Below the pieces are notes generated by a model. It made no database searches, was not told where the DNA came from, and worked only from the letters and a program-made list of their open reading frames with translations. The position numbers were made by a program, and so were the translations under genes. Shown in pieces: positions 50,080-60,489 of a DNA stretch of 64,000 nt; within the stretch, counting starts at the first letter, position 1, and each line of letters begins with the position of its first letter. The stretch is taken from contig NZ_OZ253573.1 in NCBI RefSeq assembly GCF_965262965.1, forward strand, positions 3,658,001 through 3,722,000, read 5' to 3'. Source of the DNA: Poriferisodalis sp965262965 (GTDB taxonomy: Bacteria; Actinomycetota; Acidimicrobiia; Acidimicrobiales; Poriferisodalaceae).

Positions 50080-50910
50080 TCAGCGGTCGGGCCATCGGGC
50101 GGCCCGGCGCTCGCTGAGCGCGCGGACGCCTTCTACGTAGTCCGGGCTGGGGATCATGTCGGACAGCAAGCGATCGGACTCTGCTACCGCCGTGCCGACA
50201 TCGCGGTGCTGGTCGAGATAGATCTGCCGTTTGGTCACCGACAGCGAGCTGGGAGCGACTCGGGCGACCATGTCGTGCGCGTAGTTGTTGACATGGTCCA
50301 TGAGCAACTCGGCGTCCATGATCTCATTCCACAGTCCCCAGCCCTGCGTCTGCGAGGCCAAGAGCTTGCGGCTCGACAGCAGCAGGTCGTTCGACCGCGT
50401 GATGCCGACCAGCCGGGGAAGCACCCATGACAGGCCGAACTCTGCCGGCAGCCCGAGGGGCCCGTGGGCGGTGGTCAGCTTCGCATCGGCGGCAGCGAAG
50501 CGCAGGTCGCAGTAGCAGGCAAGGACCAATCCGGCACCGGCTGCGGCACCGTTGACCGCTGCGATGGTGATGACCTCCAACGCCATCATGAATGCGAAGT
50601 TCTGGTTGAACTCCGGCGCCACGCCGTAGCCCGGCATGGCCAGATCGGGTGGTGTTCCGGCGTCGTAGCCGCCCTTGTCGCTGTGACCTTGGAGTGCCGC
50701 GGTATCGGCGCCGACGCAGAAGTCCCGTCCCTCGCCGGTGATGATGACTGCTCGGACCGCCGGGTCCGCCTCGGCTTGTTCGAGCAGCCAGCGGAATTCG
50801 GTGTGCATCCGGCCGGTCCACGCATTGCGGCGATGCGGCCGAGACAGCGTGAGGGTCGCAACCGGGGGGTCCACGGAGTACTTCGTCGCCGTCAATTCCA
50901 TGTCAGACAT
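50080..50910 (-). CDS. enoyl-CoA hydratase/isomerase family protein
   Basis: A 276-residue crotonase. Conserved: PVATLTLSRPHRRNAWTGRMH, oxyanion-hole GEGRDFCVGADTAAL and AVNGAAAGAGLVLACYCDLRFAA, and TAHGPLGLPAEFGLSWVLPRL. The canonical second Glu is absent here, His lying at that place, as in several crotonases whose function is not simple hydration. ATG 50910 touches the stop of cysQ (one-base overlap), so both may be co-transcribed. Confidence 0.9.
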   Translation of the reverse strand: MSDMELTATKYSVDPPVATLTLSRPHRRNAWTGRMHTEFRWLLEQAEADPAVRAVIITGEGRDFCVGADTAALQGHSDKGGYDAGTPPDLAMPGYGVAPEFNQNFAFMMALEVITIAAVNGAAAGAGLVLACYCDLRFAAADAKLTTAHGPLGLPAEFGLSWVLPRLVGITRSNDLLLSSRKLLASQTQGWGLWNEIMDAELLMDHVNNYAHDMVARVAPSSLSVTKRQIYLDQHRDVGTAVAESDRLLSDMIPSPDYVEGVRALSERRAARWPDR

Positions 50911-51719
50911 CAGGCCTCGCCTTCAATCACCTTTCGCAGCGCTTCGAGGGAATCGGCTGCGAACTCACGACGGCAGATGAGAACGTCGGGGAGCCAGGGA
51001 TCGGCGAAGTTGTATTCCAGATCGGAGCCGTCACAGCGGCTGGCGTGCAGGCCCGCCGCCCGCGCCACAGCGACCGGCGCGCAATTGTCCCATTCGTATT
51101 GTCCGCCCGAGTGGGCGTAGATGTCAGCCATCCCCAGCACCACCGCCATCGCCTTTGCACCGGCGGAGCCCAATGTCATCAGCTCGGCGTCGAGCGCCTG
51201 GGCCACGATGATCGCGGCCGCAGGGGGTCGGGAACGGCTCACGACCATGCGCGGACGGCCGCCTGATGCGGCGGGCAATGACGGCTCCGGGTCGGTGCAC
51301 AGTGTTTGGCCCACAGCGGGCAGCGCCACGGCGCCAGCCGTCGGAATGCCGCCCTCGACCAGCGCGACATGCACGGCCCAGTCGCTGCGGCCGGGCTCGG
51401 AGTACTCGCGTGTCCCGTCCAGCGGGTCGACGATCCAAACCCGCTCTGCTGACAGCCGACCGTGATCGTCGCGGCCCTCTTCGGACAGGATTGCGTCACC
51501 GGGCCGTGCTTCGCTCAGGCGGTTCATGATGAGGCGGTGCGCCTCCATGTCGCCGGTGTCGCGGACTTCCCACGTCCCCGCGCCCGCGTTGAACATGCGC
51601 TCGCGGATCTCGACCAGCATGGCCCCGGCTTCGGTGGCCACGCTCGCGGCGAGAGCGTGGTCGCAGGGGTGGGCCATCAAGCCAGTCTGCCCGTCGGGCG
51701 CCGCTTCGCCCACGATCAT
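50910..51719 (-). CDS. cysQ: inositol monophosphatase-family phosphatase (CysQ-like)
   Basis: An IMPase-superfamily phosphatase of about 269 residues. Metal motifs: AILSEEGRDD, VWIVDPLDGTREYSEPGRSDW and YEWDNCAPVAVARAAG. CysQ acts on 3'-phosphoadenosine 5'-phosphate and feeds sulfate assimilation; an inositol phosphatase role is possible. Start chosen at ATG 51719 (MIVGEAAPDGQ), with ATG 51677 as alternative. It is transcribed away from the ABC-transporter operon. Confidence 0.87.
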   Translation of the reverse strand: MIVGEAAPDGQTGLMAHPCDHALAASVATEAGAMLVEIRERMFNAGAGTWEVRDTGDMEAHRLIMNRLSEARPGDAILSEEGRDDHGRLSAERVWIVDPLDGTREYSEPGRSDWAVHVALVEGGIPTAGAVALPAVGQTLCTDPEPSLPAASGGRPRMVVSRSRPPAAAIIVAQALDAELMTLGSAGAKAMAVVLGMADIYAHSGGQYEWDNCAPVAVARAAGLHASRCDGSDLEYNFADPWLPDVLICRREFAADSLEALRKVIEGEA

Positions 51720-51910
51720 CGTGTGCGAGGTCTGGTTCACTCCGACATTGGGCAGTTTTCGGGAGATTCTGCGTAACGTGATCGTATTCATGAGCGGACC
51801 GGGTGACCGACCGGTGCGAGTACCATTCGCGGCGGATGGCGCGATTGTGGCAAGTTCGCCGCGGCTGACGTCTTGACGCTCATTGACTTCTTGGGAAGGG
51901 AAGCATTCTT

Positions 51911-53044
51911 ATGACCAGACGTACTGTGCTGCGCTTCGGCGGCGCGCTCTTGGCACTCGGCCTGTTCGCGGCAGCCTGCGGTTCCGGCGACGACGAGGCC
52001 GCCACCCCCGGCGATACCGAGCCGGCCGTGACCACCGAGGCTGAAGAGCCCAGCACCAGCGTGGCGCTCACTCAAGACGCCGACCTGCTGAATGAAGTCA
52101 TTTCGCGGGGCACCCTCAACTGCGGCGTCAGCGGATCCGCAGTTGCCTTCTCAGAGACCCAGCCTGATGGCAGTACCACCGGCTTCGACGCCGACTACTG
52201 CCGTGCAGTCGCCGCTGCGATCCTCGGAGACGCGAACGACGTCAACTTCGTGCCGCTGACCGCGGCCGAGCGCTTCAGCGCTGTGGAGTCGGGCGAGGTC
52301 GACCTGCTGGTGCGCAACACCACCTGGACGCAGAGCCGGGACTCCGACCTAGTGCTCGACTTCGGGCCGACCACCTATTACGACGGCCAGCAGGTCATGG
52401 CTCGCGTGAGCGACGGCTTTTCGGGCTCCTCGTCAGTCGCTGATCTGAGGGGGGCCACGGTATGCACCAACGCCGGCACGACCACTGAGAAGAATATCGC
52501 TGATGCGGCTGATGCAGCTGGCATCGAGATCACGCTGACGACGTTCGAGGACTTCGACATTGTCACCGAGAACTTCATCAGCGGCGCGTGCGATGCGGTC
52601 ACCACCGACGGCTCGGCGCTCGTCGGCCGCAAGGTGAAACAAGAAGGCGATCAGGAGTGGGCGATCTTCCCGCCGACGCCGATCTCCAAGGAGCCACTCG
52701 GCCCGGTGTACGCGCAGAACCAGTCCACGTTCGGCGATGTCGTCAACTGGACCGTGTACGCCATGATCATCGCCGACGAGAAGGGCATCACGTCGGAGAA
52801 CATCGACTCGATGTTGAGCGGCGGGAACCTCGACGCTGAGGCCGTTCGCATGCTTGGCGGAGAGGGCGAGCTGCAGACCAAGATGGGTCTGACCGCAGAT
52901 GCCTTCTACAACGTGATCAGCCAGGTCGGGAACTACGACGAGGTCTACACCCGCAATCTCGGCCCGGTGGGTCTGAGCCGTGACGGCTCGGCCAACGCCC
53001 GCTGGACCGCAGGCGGTCTCATCTACGCGCCACCTGCTCGCTAG
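51911..53044 (+). CDS. polar amino acid ABC transporter substrate-binding lipoprotein
   Basis: A 377-residue family 3 binding protein. A twin-Arg-like N-region (TRRTVLRFGG), hydrophobic core and lipobox AAAC give the lipoprotein; an acidic Thr/Glu linker follows. SRGTLNCGVSGSAVAFSETQPDGSTTGFDADYCRAVAAAIL, NTTWTQSRDSDLVLDFGPTTYYDGQQ and GATVCTNAGTTTEKN are typical of AapJ-like general L-amino acid receptors. Two Cys pairs may form disulfides. It is first in a four-gene operon. Confidence 0.93.
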   Translation: MTRRTVLRFGGALLALGLFAAACGSGDDEAATPGDTEPAVTTEAEEPSTSVALTQDADLLNEVISRGTLNCGVSGSAVAFSETQPDGSTTGFDADYCRAVAAAILGDANDVNFVPLTAAERFSAVESGEVDLLVRNTTWTQSRDSDLVLDFGPTTYYDGQQVMARVSDGFSGSSSVADLRGATVCTNAGTTTEKNIADAADAAGIEITLTTFEDFDIVTENFISGACDAVTTDGSALVGRKVKQEGDQEWAIFPPTPISKEPLGPVYAQNQSTFGDVVNWTVYAMIIADEKGITSENIDSMLSGGNLDAEAVRMLGGEGELQTKMGLTADAFYNVISQVGNYDEVYTRNLGPVGLSRDGSANARWTAGGLIYAPPAR

Positions 53045-53105
53045 TCGAGCCGCTGCCGGCTGGCGAGTTCGTCGAGTCGGCAGCTGATCGATCGACCACT
53101 GTCGT

Positions 53106-53137
53106 ATGGCCCCCGGTCCACACGGATCGGGGGCCAT
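53106..53137 (+). terminator. attenuator-like hairpin after the binding-protein gene
   Basis: ATGGCCCCCG (53106-53115) pairs with CGGGGGCCAT (53128-53137), a 10-bp perfect stem and 12-base loop in the gap between binding protein and permease. It probably reduces downstream transcription or protects the upstream mRNA so that more binding protein than permease is made. Confidence 0.65.
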
Positions 53138-53197
53138 TGCGCGTCTGGGCATCGCAAAGCTCGAGTGGCGCGAACTGGTCGCGTAAGGTGACCCTCG

Positions 53198-54742
53198 GTG
53201 AGCGACCCTCGAACTGCAGCGGGCGACGAATCACTGCGGACACTGGGCTCCCGGCCGCCCTTTTACCGAGACGCCACTGTCGTGCGCTGGATCGCACAGG
53301 TGGGGGCGCTGGCGCTCGTGCTGGGAGCGCTGTGGTTCCTGGCCGCCGAAGCGGGCGACAGTCTGCGAGCGAGCGGCGCCCAGATCGACTTCGACTTCAT
53401 CTCTGAACACATCGGCATCAAGGTCGGTTCGGGCATCGACACCAGTCCCGACACAGGCGGCAGAGCGCTGTTCGTCGGCATGGTGAACACGATTCGCATG
53501 GCGGCCGCAGGCATCGCGCTTGCGTCGGTCATCGGTGTGCTCGTTGGCCTCGCGCGCCTGTCGTCCAACTGGCCGGTGCGGCGGCTGGCAGGCATGTACG
53601 TCGAGAGCCTGCGCAATATCCCGCTGCTGGTGCAGATTCTCGTGTATGCGGCGGTGCTGACGGCGCTGCCGAACGTCTCATTCGGGATGGGCCCCATCCC
53701 GGGGTGGGTGCACCTGTCGAACAAGGGACTCTCGGTGCCTCGGGTGTTCGTGGCCGACGGCTTCTATCAGTGGGCCGTCATCTTGGTGATCGGCGCTGTG
53801 GTTGCCCGCATCGTGTTCCGGCGACTCGCCACCAGGCGAGAGATGACCGGCGAGCAAACCCAGGCAGGTGCCTGGGCCACGGGAACGATTGCCGCGTTTG
53901 CGATTGTGGGCTGGTTCGTCCATCCGATCTTCGGATGGCTCGGCTCGCCGATTCGCAGCCTCTCCGACGCAGTGGGGAAGATCCCCCAAGGCGTCGTGCA
54001 GCTCGCTGCTGCGGTGATCGCCGCTGCGGTCGCTGTGTGGTGGATTCGGAAGTTCCTGGCCAGCCGCCGCACGCCCGCCGGCCTCACACGGCTCACCGAC
54101 GACGATTGGTTCCGGATGATCTTCGCCGTGATCACGGCCGGCATCGTCGTGTTTCTGTTCGCCGTGCTGTGGCCCGGGCTGTCGAGTTGGATTGTCAACT
54201 CTTCAAGCGATGGACTGGGGGTGCTGGCGGACAAGTTCGGCAACGGACGCACCGGTCAGCCCATCGATGCCATGCGCCCCGACATCGTGCAGCCGGGCCA
54301 TTTCGCCAACTACGGGCCAGCAGGACTGAACCTCTCCACGGGTTTCGCCGCCGTGTACTTCGGCGTCGTGTTCTATACCTCGACGTTCATCGCCGAGATC
54401 GTTCGAGGCGGCATCCTGGCGGTGCCGAAGGGGCAAAACGAAGCTGCTGAGGCGTTGGGCCTGCGGCGCTCAACCACGTTGCGCCGGGTGATCCTGCCGC
54501 AGGCGCTGCGAGTCATCCTTCCGCCAGTGGGGAATCAGTACCTGAACCTCACCAAGAACACGTCGCTGGCCATTGCGGTCGGCTACAGCGATCTCGTCCA
54601 GATCGGGCAGACCGTCTACAACCAGACCGGAAAGACACTGCAGGTGGTGGCGGTGTGGATGCTGTTCTACCTGGCGTGCTCGCTGACGATCTCAGTGGTC
54701 GTGAACTTCTTCAACATCCGGCTGCGGATCGTGGAGCGCTGA
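53198..54742 (+). CDS. amino acid ABC transporter permease 1 (enlarged, AapQ-like)
   Basis: A 514-residue His/Glu/Arg-family permease, versus about 400 for AapQ. The C-terminal BPD_transp_1 domain has the EAA loop EALGLRRSTTLRRVILPQALRVILPPVGNQYLNLTKNTSLA. The N-terminal TM1 is followed by the GMVNTIRMAAAGIALASVIGVLVGLARLS segment, and the middle (residues ~190-330) adds further hydrophobic segments. GTG 53198 is the start. Co-transcribed with the second permease, which begins 1 bp after the stop. Confidence 0.92.
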   Translation: MSDPRTAAGDESLRTLGSRPPFYRDATVVRWIAQVGALALVLGALWFLAAEAGDSLRASGAQIDFDFISEHIGIKVGSGIDTSPDTGGRALFVGMVNTIRMAAAGIALASVIGVLVGLARLSSNWPVRRLAGMYVESLRNIPLLVQILVYAAVLTALPNVSFGMGPIPGWVHLSNKGLSVPRVFVADGFYQWAVILVIGAVVARIVFRRLATRREMTGEQTQAGAWATGTIAAFAIVGWFVHPIFGWLGSPIRSLSDAVGKIPQGVVQLAAAVIAAAVAVWWIRKFLASRRTPAGLTRLTDDDWFRMIFAVITAGIVVFLFAVLWPGLSSWIVNSSSDGLGVLADKFGNGRTGQPIDAMRPDIVQPGHFANYGPAGLNLSTGFAAVYFGVVFYTSTFIAEIVRGGILAVPKGQNEAAEALGLRRSTTLRRVILPQALRVILPPVGNQYLNLTKNTSLAIAVGYSDLVQIGQTVYNQTGKTLQVVAVWMLFYLACSLTISVVVNFFNIRLRIVER

Positions 54743-54743
54743 G

Positions 54744-56714
54744 GTGACCGATCCGATGCTCCCGGGCGGCACCACGGTCGTCGTCGCCGAGCCCATGACC
54801 TCGGCCAGCCCACCCGATCGACCCAGCCTGCCGCCGGGCCGCTGGGTGCGCGAGAACCTGTTCCCAAACAAGCGAAACGCAGTGCTGACGGTGCTGGCGG
54901 TGCTGCTGGCGCTCTTCGCCTATCGCGGACTCCTGAACTTCGTGTTCAGCGAGCAGCGTTCGTGGCCTGCGGTGCGCACCAACTTGCGACTGCTGTTCAC
55001 TCACGCGTATCCCGAGGAGCAGTACATGCGCGTGTGGGTGTCGGTCGGCACCGTCATGGTGCTGGCGGGACTCAGCATCGGGATATGGGCCCGCTGGGGC
55101 GGCGTGTCGATCAAGCGCCTGACGGGTTGGCTCATGTCTGCGGGCGCGTTCATCGCGGCCGGGATCCTGCTGCGCGAACCCAGCGTGCTCACTCATGCCG
55201 ACGGCTCGTTTCAGCGCGATGCCGCCGACGATCGGTTGCGCGAATCGTTCGCCGCCGCAATGGCGGATCGCTGGACGTGGTGGTTGCTCGCCGTCGTGCT
55301 GATCGGTGCCGGGCTTGCCCTGTGGACGTCTCGTGACGACTTGGCGCGCCGCACCACATTCGTGCCGACGACAAGTCTGCTCTTCGCCCTCGTCGGCATC
55401 ATCATCGGGTCGACGTGGGTCGTGCGGTACGGTCACTACGCCTTCAAGGAAGGCGAGTTCATCGCAGAGCCAGGGCGCACCGTGGCGCTCACGACAAAAC
55501 TCCCGTGGACCGTGATGTGGCTCTTGCTCGTGGGCTGCTTCGCGATCGGGCGCATCGCCCGGGCACAGGTCCTGGCAAACGCACCCGACGACGAGGGCGA
55601 CCCGGAACTGCCTCGCGAGGCACTGGGCCGGACGCGAGCGGCGGTGAACTTGGCATGGTTGGTCAGCCCGTTCGTTCTGTACTGGGTGGTGCTGCGCGAT
55701 CCCGACATCGACTACGCCCACGTGTACTCCACGATCTTGCCGATGGCGCTGGCGTTCGCCGTGCTCGGCTCCGCGGTGCTGTGGTGGCTCACACGCCCGA
55801 ATGCCGGCGAGGTCGGCCGGTTGGCGGCGATCGGACTGCTCCTGCTTGCAGCGTTCCACTGGGTCGCGGCGTTCTTCGGCTGGTATTCGATGCTGCAGGT
55901 CGGACGCATCGGATTCTTGCTGCTGGCCATGGCGGGACTGCTGGCACCCAACTTCGCCGGTGTCGAGGCGCAGCGGCGGCGGCTCGTCGGCGCCTGGGCG
56001 GTGACGGTAACGCTCGTGTTCTACGGAGCCACGGTGATCAACACGCCCTCGACGATTTCGACGCCGACGGGCGCGATCGTGGGCGGGTTCAGCGTGACGC
56101 TGTTCGTTGCGGTGCTCACGATCATGCTGTCGTTCCCGCTCGGGGTGGTGCTGGCGTTGGCGAGGACGTCTCGGCAGCCGATCTTCCGGGTTCTGGCCAC
56201 CAGCTATATCGAGATCGTTCGCGGCATCCCGCTGATTACGGTGCTGATCTTCTTCTCGATCGTCCTGCCGTTGTTCCTCCCGCCCGGCATGGAACTGGGC
56301 GAGCTTGCGGCGGCCATCACCGGATACACCCTGTTCTCGGCCGCGTATTTGGCCGAGAACGTGCGCGGTGGCCTGCAATCGATCCGCCGGGGGCAGTACG
56401 AGGCGGCCGACGCCGTCGGTCTCACGACCACTCAGCGCACGGGCTTCATCGTGCTGCCTCAGGCGCTGCGCGTGTCGATCCCGCCATTGGTCGGCCAGGT
56501 CATCGCCACGTTCAAAGAGACGTCGCTGCTCGCGATCATCGGACTGTTCGACTTCCTGCGCCTTGCCAACTCGGTGATCCCCAACCAGACGCAGTTCCTC
56601 GGCGTGCGTCGAGAAGGCCTGCTGTTCGTATCAGCGGTGTATTGGGTCGTCGCATTCTCCATGTCGAAGTACAGCCAGCGGCTCGAGCGCCGGGTCGGAC
56701 TGGGTCAGCGATGA
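54744..56714 (+). CDS. amino acid ABC transporter permease 2 (strongly enlarged, AapM-like)
   Basis: A 656-residue permease, versus about 380 for AapM. The C-terminal ~230 residues form the transport domain (VGGFSVTLFVAVLTIMLSFPLGVVLALARTSRQP; EAA loop EAADAVGLTTTQRTGFIVLPQALRVSIPPLVGQ). The N-terminal ~400 residues hold about eight extra hydrophobic segments with no known fold. The start GTG 54744 follows CTGAG of the upstream stop. The next gene is in the same frame after 21 stop-free codons. Confidence 0.9.
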   Translation: MTDPMLPGGTTVVVAEPMTSASPPDRPSLPPGRWVRENLFPNKRNAVLTVLAVLLALFAYRGLLNFVFSEQRSWPAVRTNLRLLFTHAYPEEQYMRVWVSVGTVMVLAGLSIGIWARWGGVSIKRLTGWLMSAGAFIAAGILLREPSVLTHADGSFQRDAADDRLRESFAAAMADRWTWWLLAVVLIGAGLALWTSRDDLARRTTFVPTTSLLFALVGIIIGSTWVVRYGHYAFKEGEFIAEPGRTVALTTKLPWTVMWLLLVGCFAIGRIARAQVLANAPDDEGDPELPREALGRTRAAVNLAWLVSPFVLYWVVLRDPDIDYAHVYSTILPMALAFAVLGSAVLWWLTRPNAGEVGRLAAIGLLLLAAFHWVAAFFGWYSMLQVGRIGFLLLAMAGLLAPNFAGVEAQRRRLVGAWAVTVTLVFYGATVINTPSTISTPTGAIVGGFSVTLFVAVLTIMLSFPLGVVLALARTSRQPIFRVLATSYIEIVRGIPLITVLIFFSIVLPLFLPPGMELGELAAAITGYTLFSAAYLAENVRGGLQSIRRGQYEAADAVGLTTTQRTGFIVLPQALRVSIPPLVGQVIATFKETSLLAIIGLFDFLRLANSVIPNQTQFLGVRREGLLFVSAVYWVVAFSMSKYSQRLERRVGLGQR

Positions 56715-56777
56715 GGCCCCGACAGTGAGATCGGCATCTACAAGACTGGCTTCTATGAGAACGGCGAGGTACCGCAC

Positions 56778-57584
56778 ATGAGTCCGCCACCACCACCTGT
56801 TGGCCGTATGCACGGGGACGCCACGGTCGCTGTGTCCGACGAGCTCGCGGCGCGCGACGACATGATCGTGTGCCGCGACGTGGACAAGTGGTTCGGCGAC
56901 TTCCAGGCACTGACCGGGATTAGCGCGACCATCAAGGAACGCGAGATCGTGGTGGTGCTGGGGCCGTCGGGCTCAGGCAAGAGCACCTGGATCCGCTGCA
57001 TCAACCGGCTCGAGGCCCATCAGAGCGGCCAGATCCTCGTCGACGGCATCGAGCTGACCAACGATCTGCGCAACATCGAGAAGATCCGCTCCGAGGTCGG
57101 GATGGTCTTCCAGCAGTTCAACCTGTTCCCGCACCTGACCGTGCTGGACAACATCACGCTCGCCCCGATGTGGGTCCGCAAGAAATCCCGGCCCGAGGCC
57201 GAAGAGCTGGCGCTGTCGCTGCTCGAACGGGTCGGCATCCCCGAACAGGCCCAGAAGTTCCCAGGCCAGCTCTCAGGCGGTCAGCAGCAGCGCGTGGCGA
57301 TCGCCCGAGCCCTCGCGATGGAGCCCCGCGTGATGCTCTTTGACGAGCCGACCTCCGCGCTCGACCCCGAGATGATCAAAGAAGTGCTCGACGTGATGGA
57401 AGGGCTGGCGCGCTCAGGCATGACCATGATGGTGGTGACGCACGAAATGGGCTTCGCCCGCGAAGTCGCCGACCGGATCATCTTCATGGAGGACGGTGAG
57501 ATCGTCGAAGTCGGCACGCCCGAGCATTTCTTCACCGACCCGGCCGAAGAGCGAACCAAGCTGTTCTTGAGCCAGGTGATCTGA
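56778..57584 (+). CDS. amino acid ABC transporter ATP-binding protein (AapP/GlnQ-like)
   Basis: A 268-residue ABC ATPase: Walker A LGPSGSGKSTWIR, Q-loop VFQQFNLFPHLTVLDN, signature QLSGGQQQRVAIARAL, Walker B RVMLFDEPTSALDPEM, switch His in VTHEMGFA. An 18-residue leader rich in Pro precedes the core. ATG 56778 is the only in-frame NTG in the intergenic gap. With the two permeases and receptor it completes a polar amino acid importer. Confidence 0.95.
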   Translation: MSPPPPPVGRMHGDATVAVSDELAARDDMIVCRDVDKWFGDFQALTGISATIKEREIVVVLGPSGSGKSTWIRCINRLEAHQSGQILVDGIELTNDLRNIEKIRSEVGMVFQQFNLFPHLTVLDNITLAPMWVRKKSRPEAEELALSLLERVGIPEQAQKFPGQLSGGQQQRVAIARALAMEPRVMLFDEPTSALDPEMIKEVLDVMEGLARSGMTMMVVTHEMGFAREVADRIIFMEDGEIVEVGTPEHFFTDPAEERTKLFLSQVI

Positions 57585-57629
57585 ACCGGCTGACGGCCAG
57601 CAGGCCGCCGACCACCGATTGGATGCCTC

Positions 57630-57911
57630 TCAGCCGTTGGGCTCTCCGTACGGGCTGTCGGCCTGCTCGTAGCAGTCAGGGTGATAGTGCTCGACGCGGT
57701 CCCAGCGATTCTTCACGTACACGTTGCAGATGATCTGCTCGGCTCGGATGCGGGCGCGGAACTTGATCAGCTCGTCGCACACGGCGCAATACGCGGAATT
57801 ACCGGCATCGACAGTCCGGGTGACTGCCCGACTCTTCCAGCGCTTGCGGGGCGTTGCGGTCTTCGCTGCCATTGTCGAATCTGACGCCGACGTCGTCGTG
57901 TCCGTGGCCAT
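57630..57911 (-). CDS. small zinc-ribbon-like protein
   Basis: A 93-residue protein. A basic N-terminus (TPRKRWKSRAVTRTV) precedes CAVCDELIKFRARIRAEQIICNVYVKNRWDRVEHYHPDC; the Cys-x-x-Cys with the His/Cys pair suggests a single zinc site. No enzyme family is evident; it may bind nucleic acid. It is divergent from the HAD gene across a 27-bp palindrome. Confidence 0.7.
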   Translation of the reverse strand: MATDTTTSASDSTMAAKTATPRKRWKSRAVTRTVDAGNSAYCAVCDELIKFRARIRAEQIICNVYVKNRWDRVEHYHPDCYEQADSPYGEPNG

Positions 57912-57949
57912 AGCGAGGGACCCTAGCGAACGCTCGCGCGCAGCTGGTG

Positions 57950-57976
57950 GATTTTCGCGCGCAACGTGCGAAAATC
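57950..57976. promoter_or_regulatory. 9-bp inverted repeat in a divergent promoter region
   Basis: GATTTTCGC (57950-57958) and GCGAAAATC (57968-57976) around a 9-base spacer make a perfect dyad. A related GCGCGCAACGCGCGAA lies at 58008-58023. The site is between the divergent zinc-ribbon and HAD genes and is a candidate operator for both. Confidence 0.5.
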
Positions 57977-58064
57977 TGGTACTACTCGCGCGACCTTGGA
58001 CCAGAAAACGCGCGCAACGCGCGAACAGCGGACAAGCACCGATCGGGTCGCACGGCGGTCCAGA

Positions 58065-58070
58065 TAGCGT
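58065..58070 (+). promoter_or_regulatory. -10 box for leaderless HAD gene
   Basis: TAGCGT eight bases before GTG 58079, without a ribosome-binding site. Confidence 0.45.
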
Positions 58071-58078
58071 GCGCCCCC

Positions 58079-58732
58079 GTGCAAGCGGGCAGGATTCGCG
58101 CGGTCCTCTTCGATTTCGGCGGTGTCATCACCGAGAGCCCATTCGAGTCGTTCAACCGCTACGAGGAGCGTCTCGGCATCCCGAGCGACACGATTCGCCA
58201 GATCAACGCCACCAACCCCGACGACAACGCCTGGGCCCAGTTGGAACGCAGCGAGATCAGCGTCGAAACCTTCGCCGCGCTGTTCGAGGCCGAGGCCGCC
58301 GAGATCGGCTACTCGGTCTCGGGAGCGGAGGTGCTCGCGTGCCTCAGCGGTGGCCTGCGCCCGCAGATGGTCCGGGCGCTCGAGATTCTTGCTGAGCGGC
58401 TGCCGATCGGCTGCATCACCAACAACGTGCGGGCGGGACATGGCGCTGGGATGGCGCGTGACGCGGCCACAGCCGCCGCGATAGCCGAGGTGATGAAGCT
58501 GTTCGGCGTGGTGATCGAGTCGTCCGTCGTCGGGTTGCGCAAGCCCGATCCGCGGATCTACGAGCTCGCCTGCGCTGAATTGGGCATCGACCCGGCCCGG
58601 ACGGCCTATCTCGATGACCTCGGCATCAACTGCAAGCCCGCAGCTGCGATGGGGATGGCGGCGATCAAGGTGATAGATCCCGACGAGGCACTGCGAGAAC
58701 TGGAAGCGCTCGTGGGCTTGCGCCTGCGCTGA
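58079..58732 (+). CDS. HAD-IA family hydrolase
   Basis: A 217-residue haloacid dehalogenase-type phosphatase. Motif I VLFDFGGVITESP has the nucleophile Asp (the second Asp is replaced by Gly-Val, as in the YihX/epoxide hydrolase N-domain-like group). Motif II is near ITNN, motif III around GLRKPDPRIYELA and motif IV AYLDDLGINCKPA. GTG 58079 is chosen because the -10 box precedes it. Possibly a sugar-phosphate phosphatase; it runs into ettA with a 15-bp gap. Confidence 0.9.
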   Translation: MQAGRIRAVLFDFGGVITESPFESFNRYEERLGIPSDTIRQINATNPDDNAWAQLERSEISVETFAALFEAEAAEIGYSVSGAEVLACLSGGLRPQMVRALEILAERLPIGCITNNVRAGHGAGMARDAATAAAIAEVMKLFGVVIESSVVGLRKPDPRIYELACAELGIDPARTAYLDDLGINCKPAAAMGMAAIKVIDPDEALRELEALVGLRLR

Positions 58733-58747
58733 TGTCCCGCTGACGTC

Positions 58748-60472
<1,725 letters not shown>

Positions 60473-60489
60473 GCCCCGACGTCGGCGCC

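Noticed and set aside
54711..56378. Long 555-residue antisense ORF over permease 2
   Set aside because: Composition is Gln/Arg/Glu-rich with no domain, and it mirrors high-GC codon bias of the real permease on the other strand.
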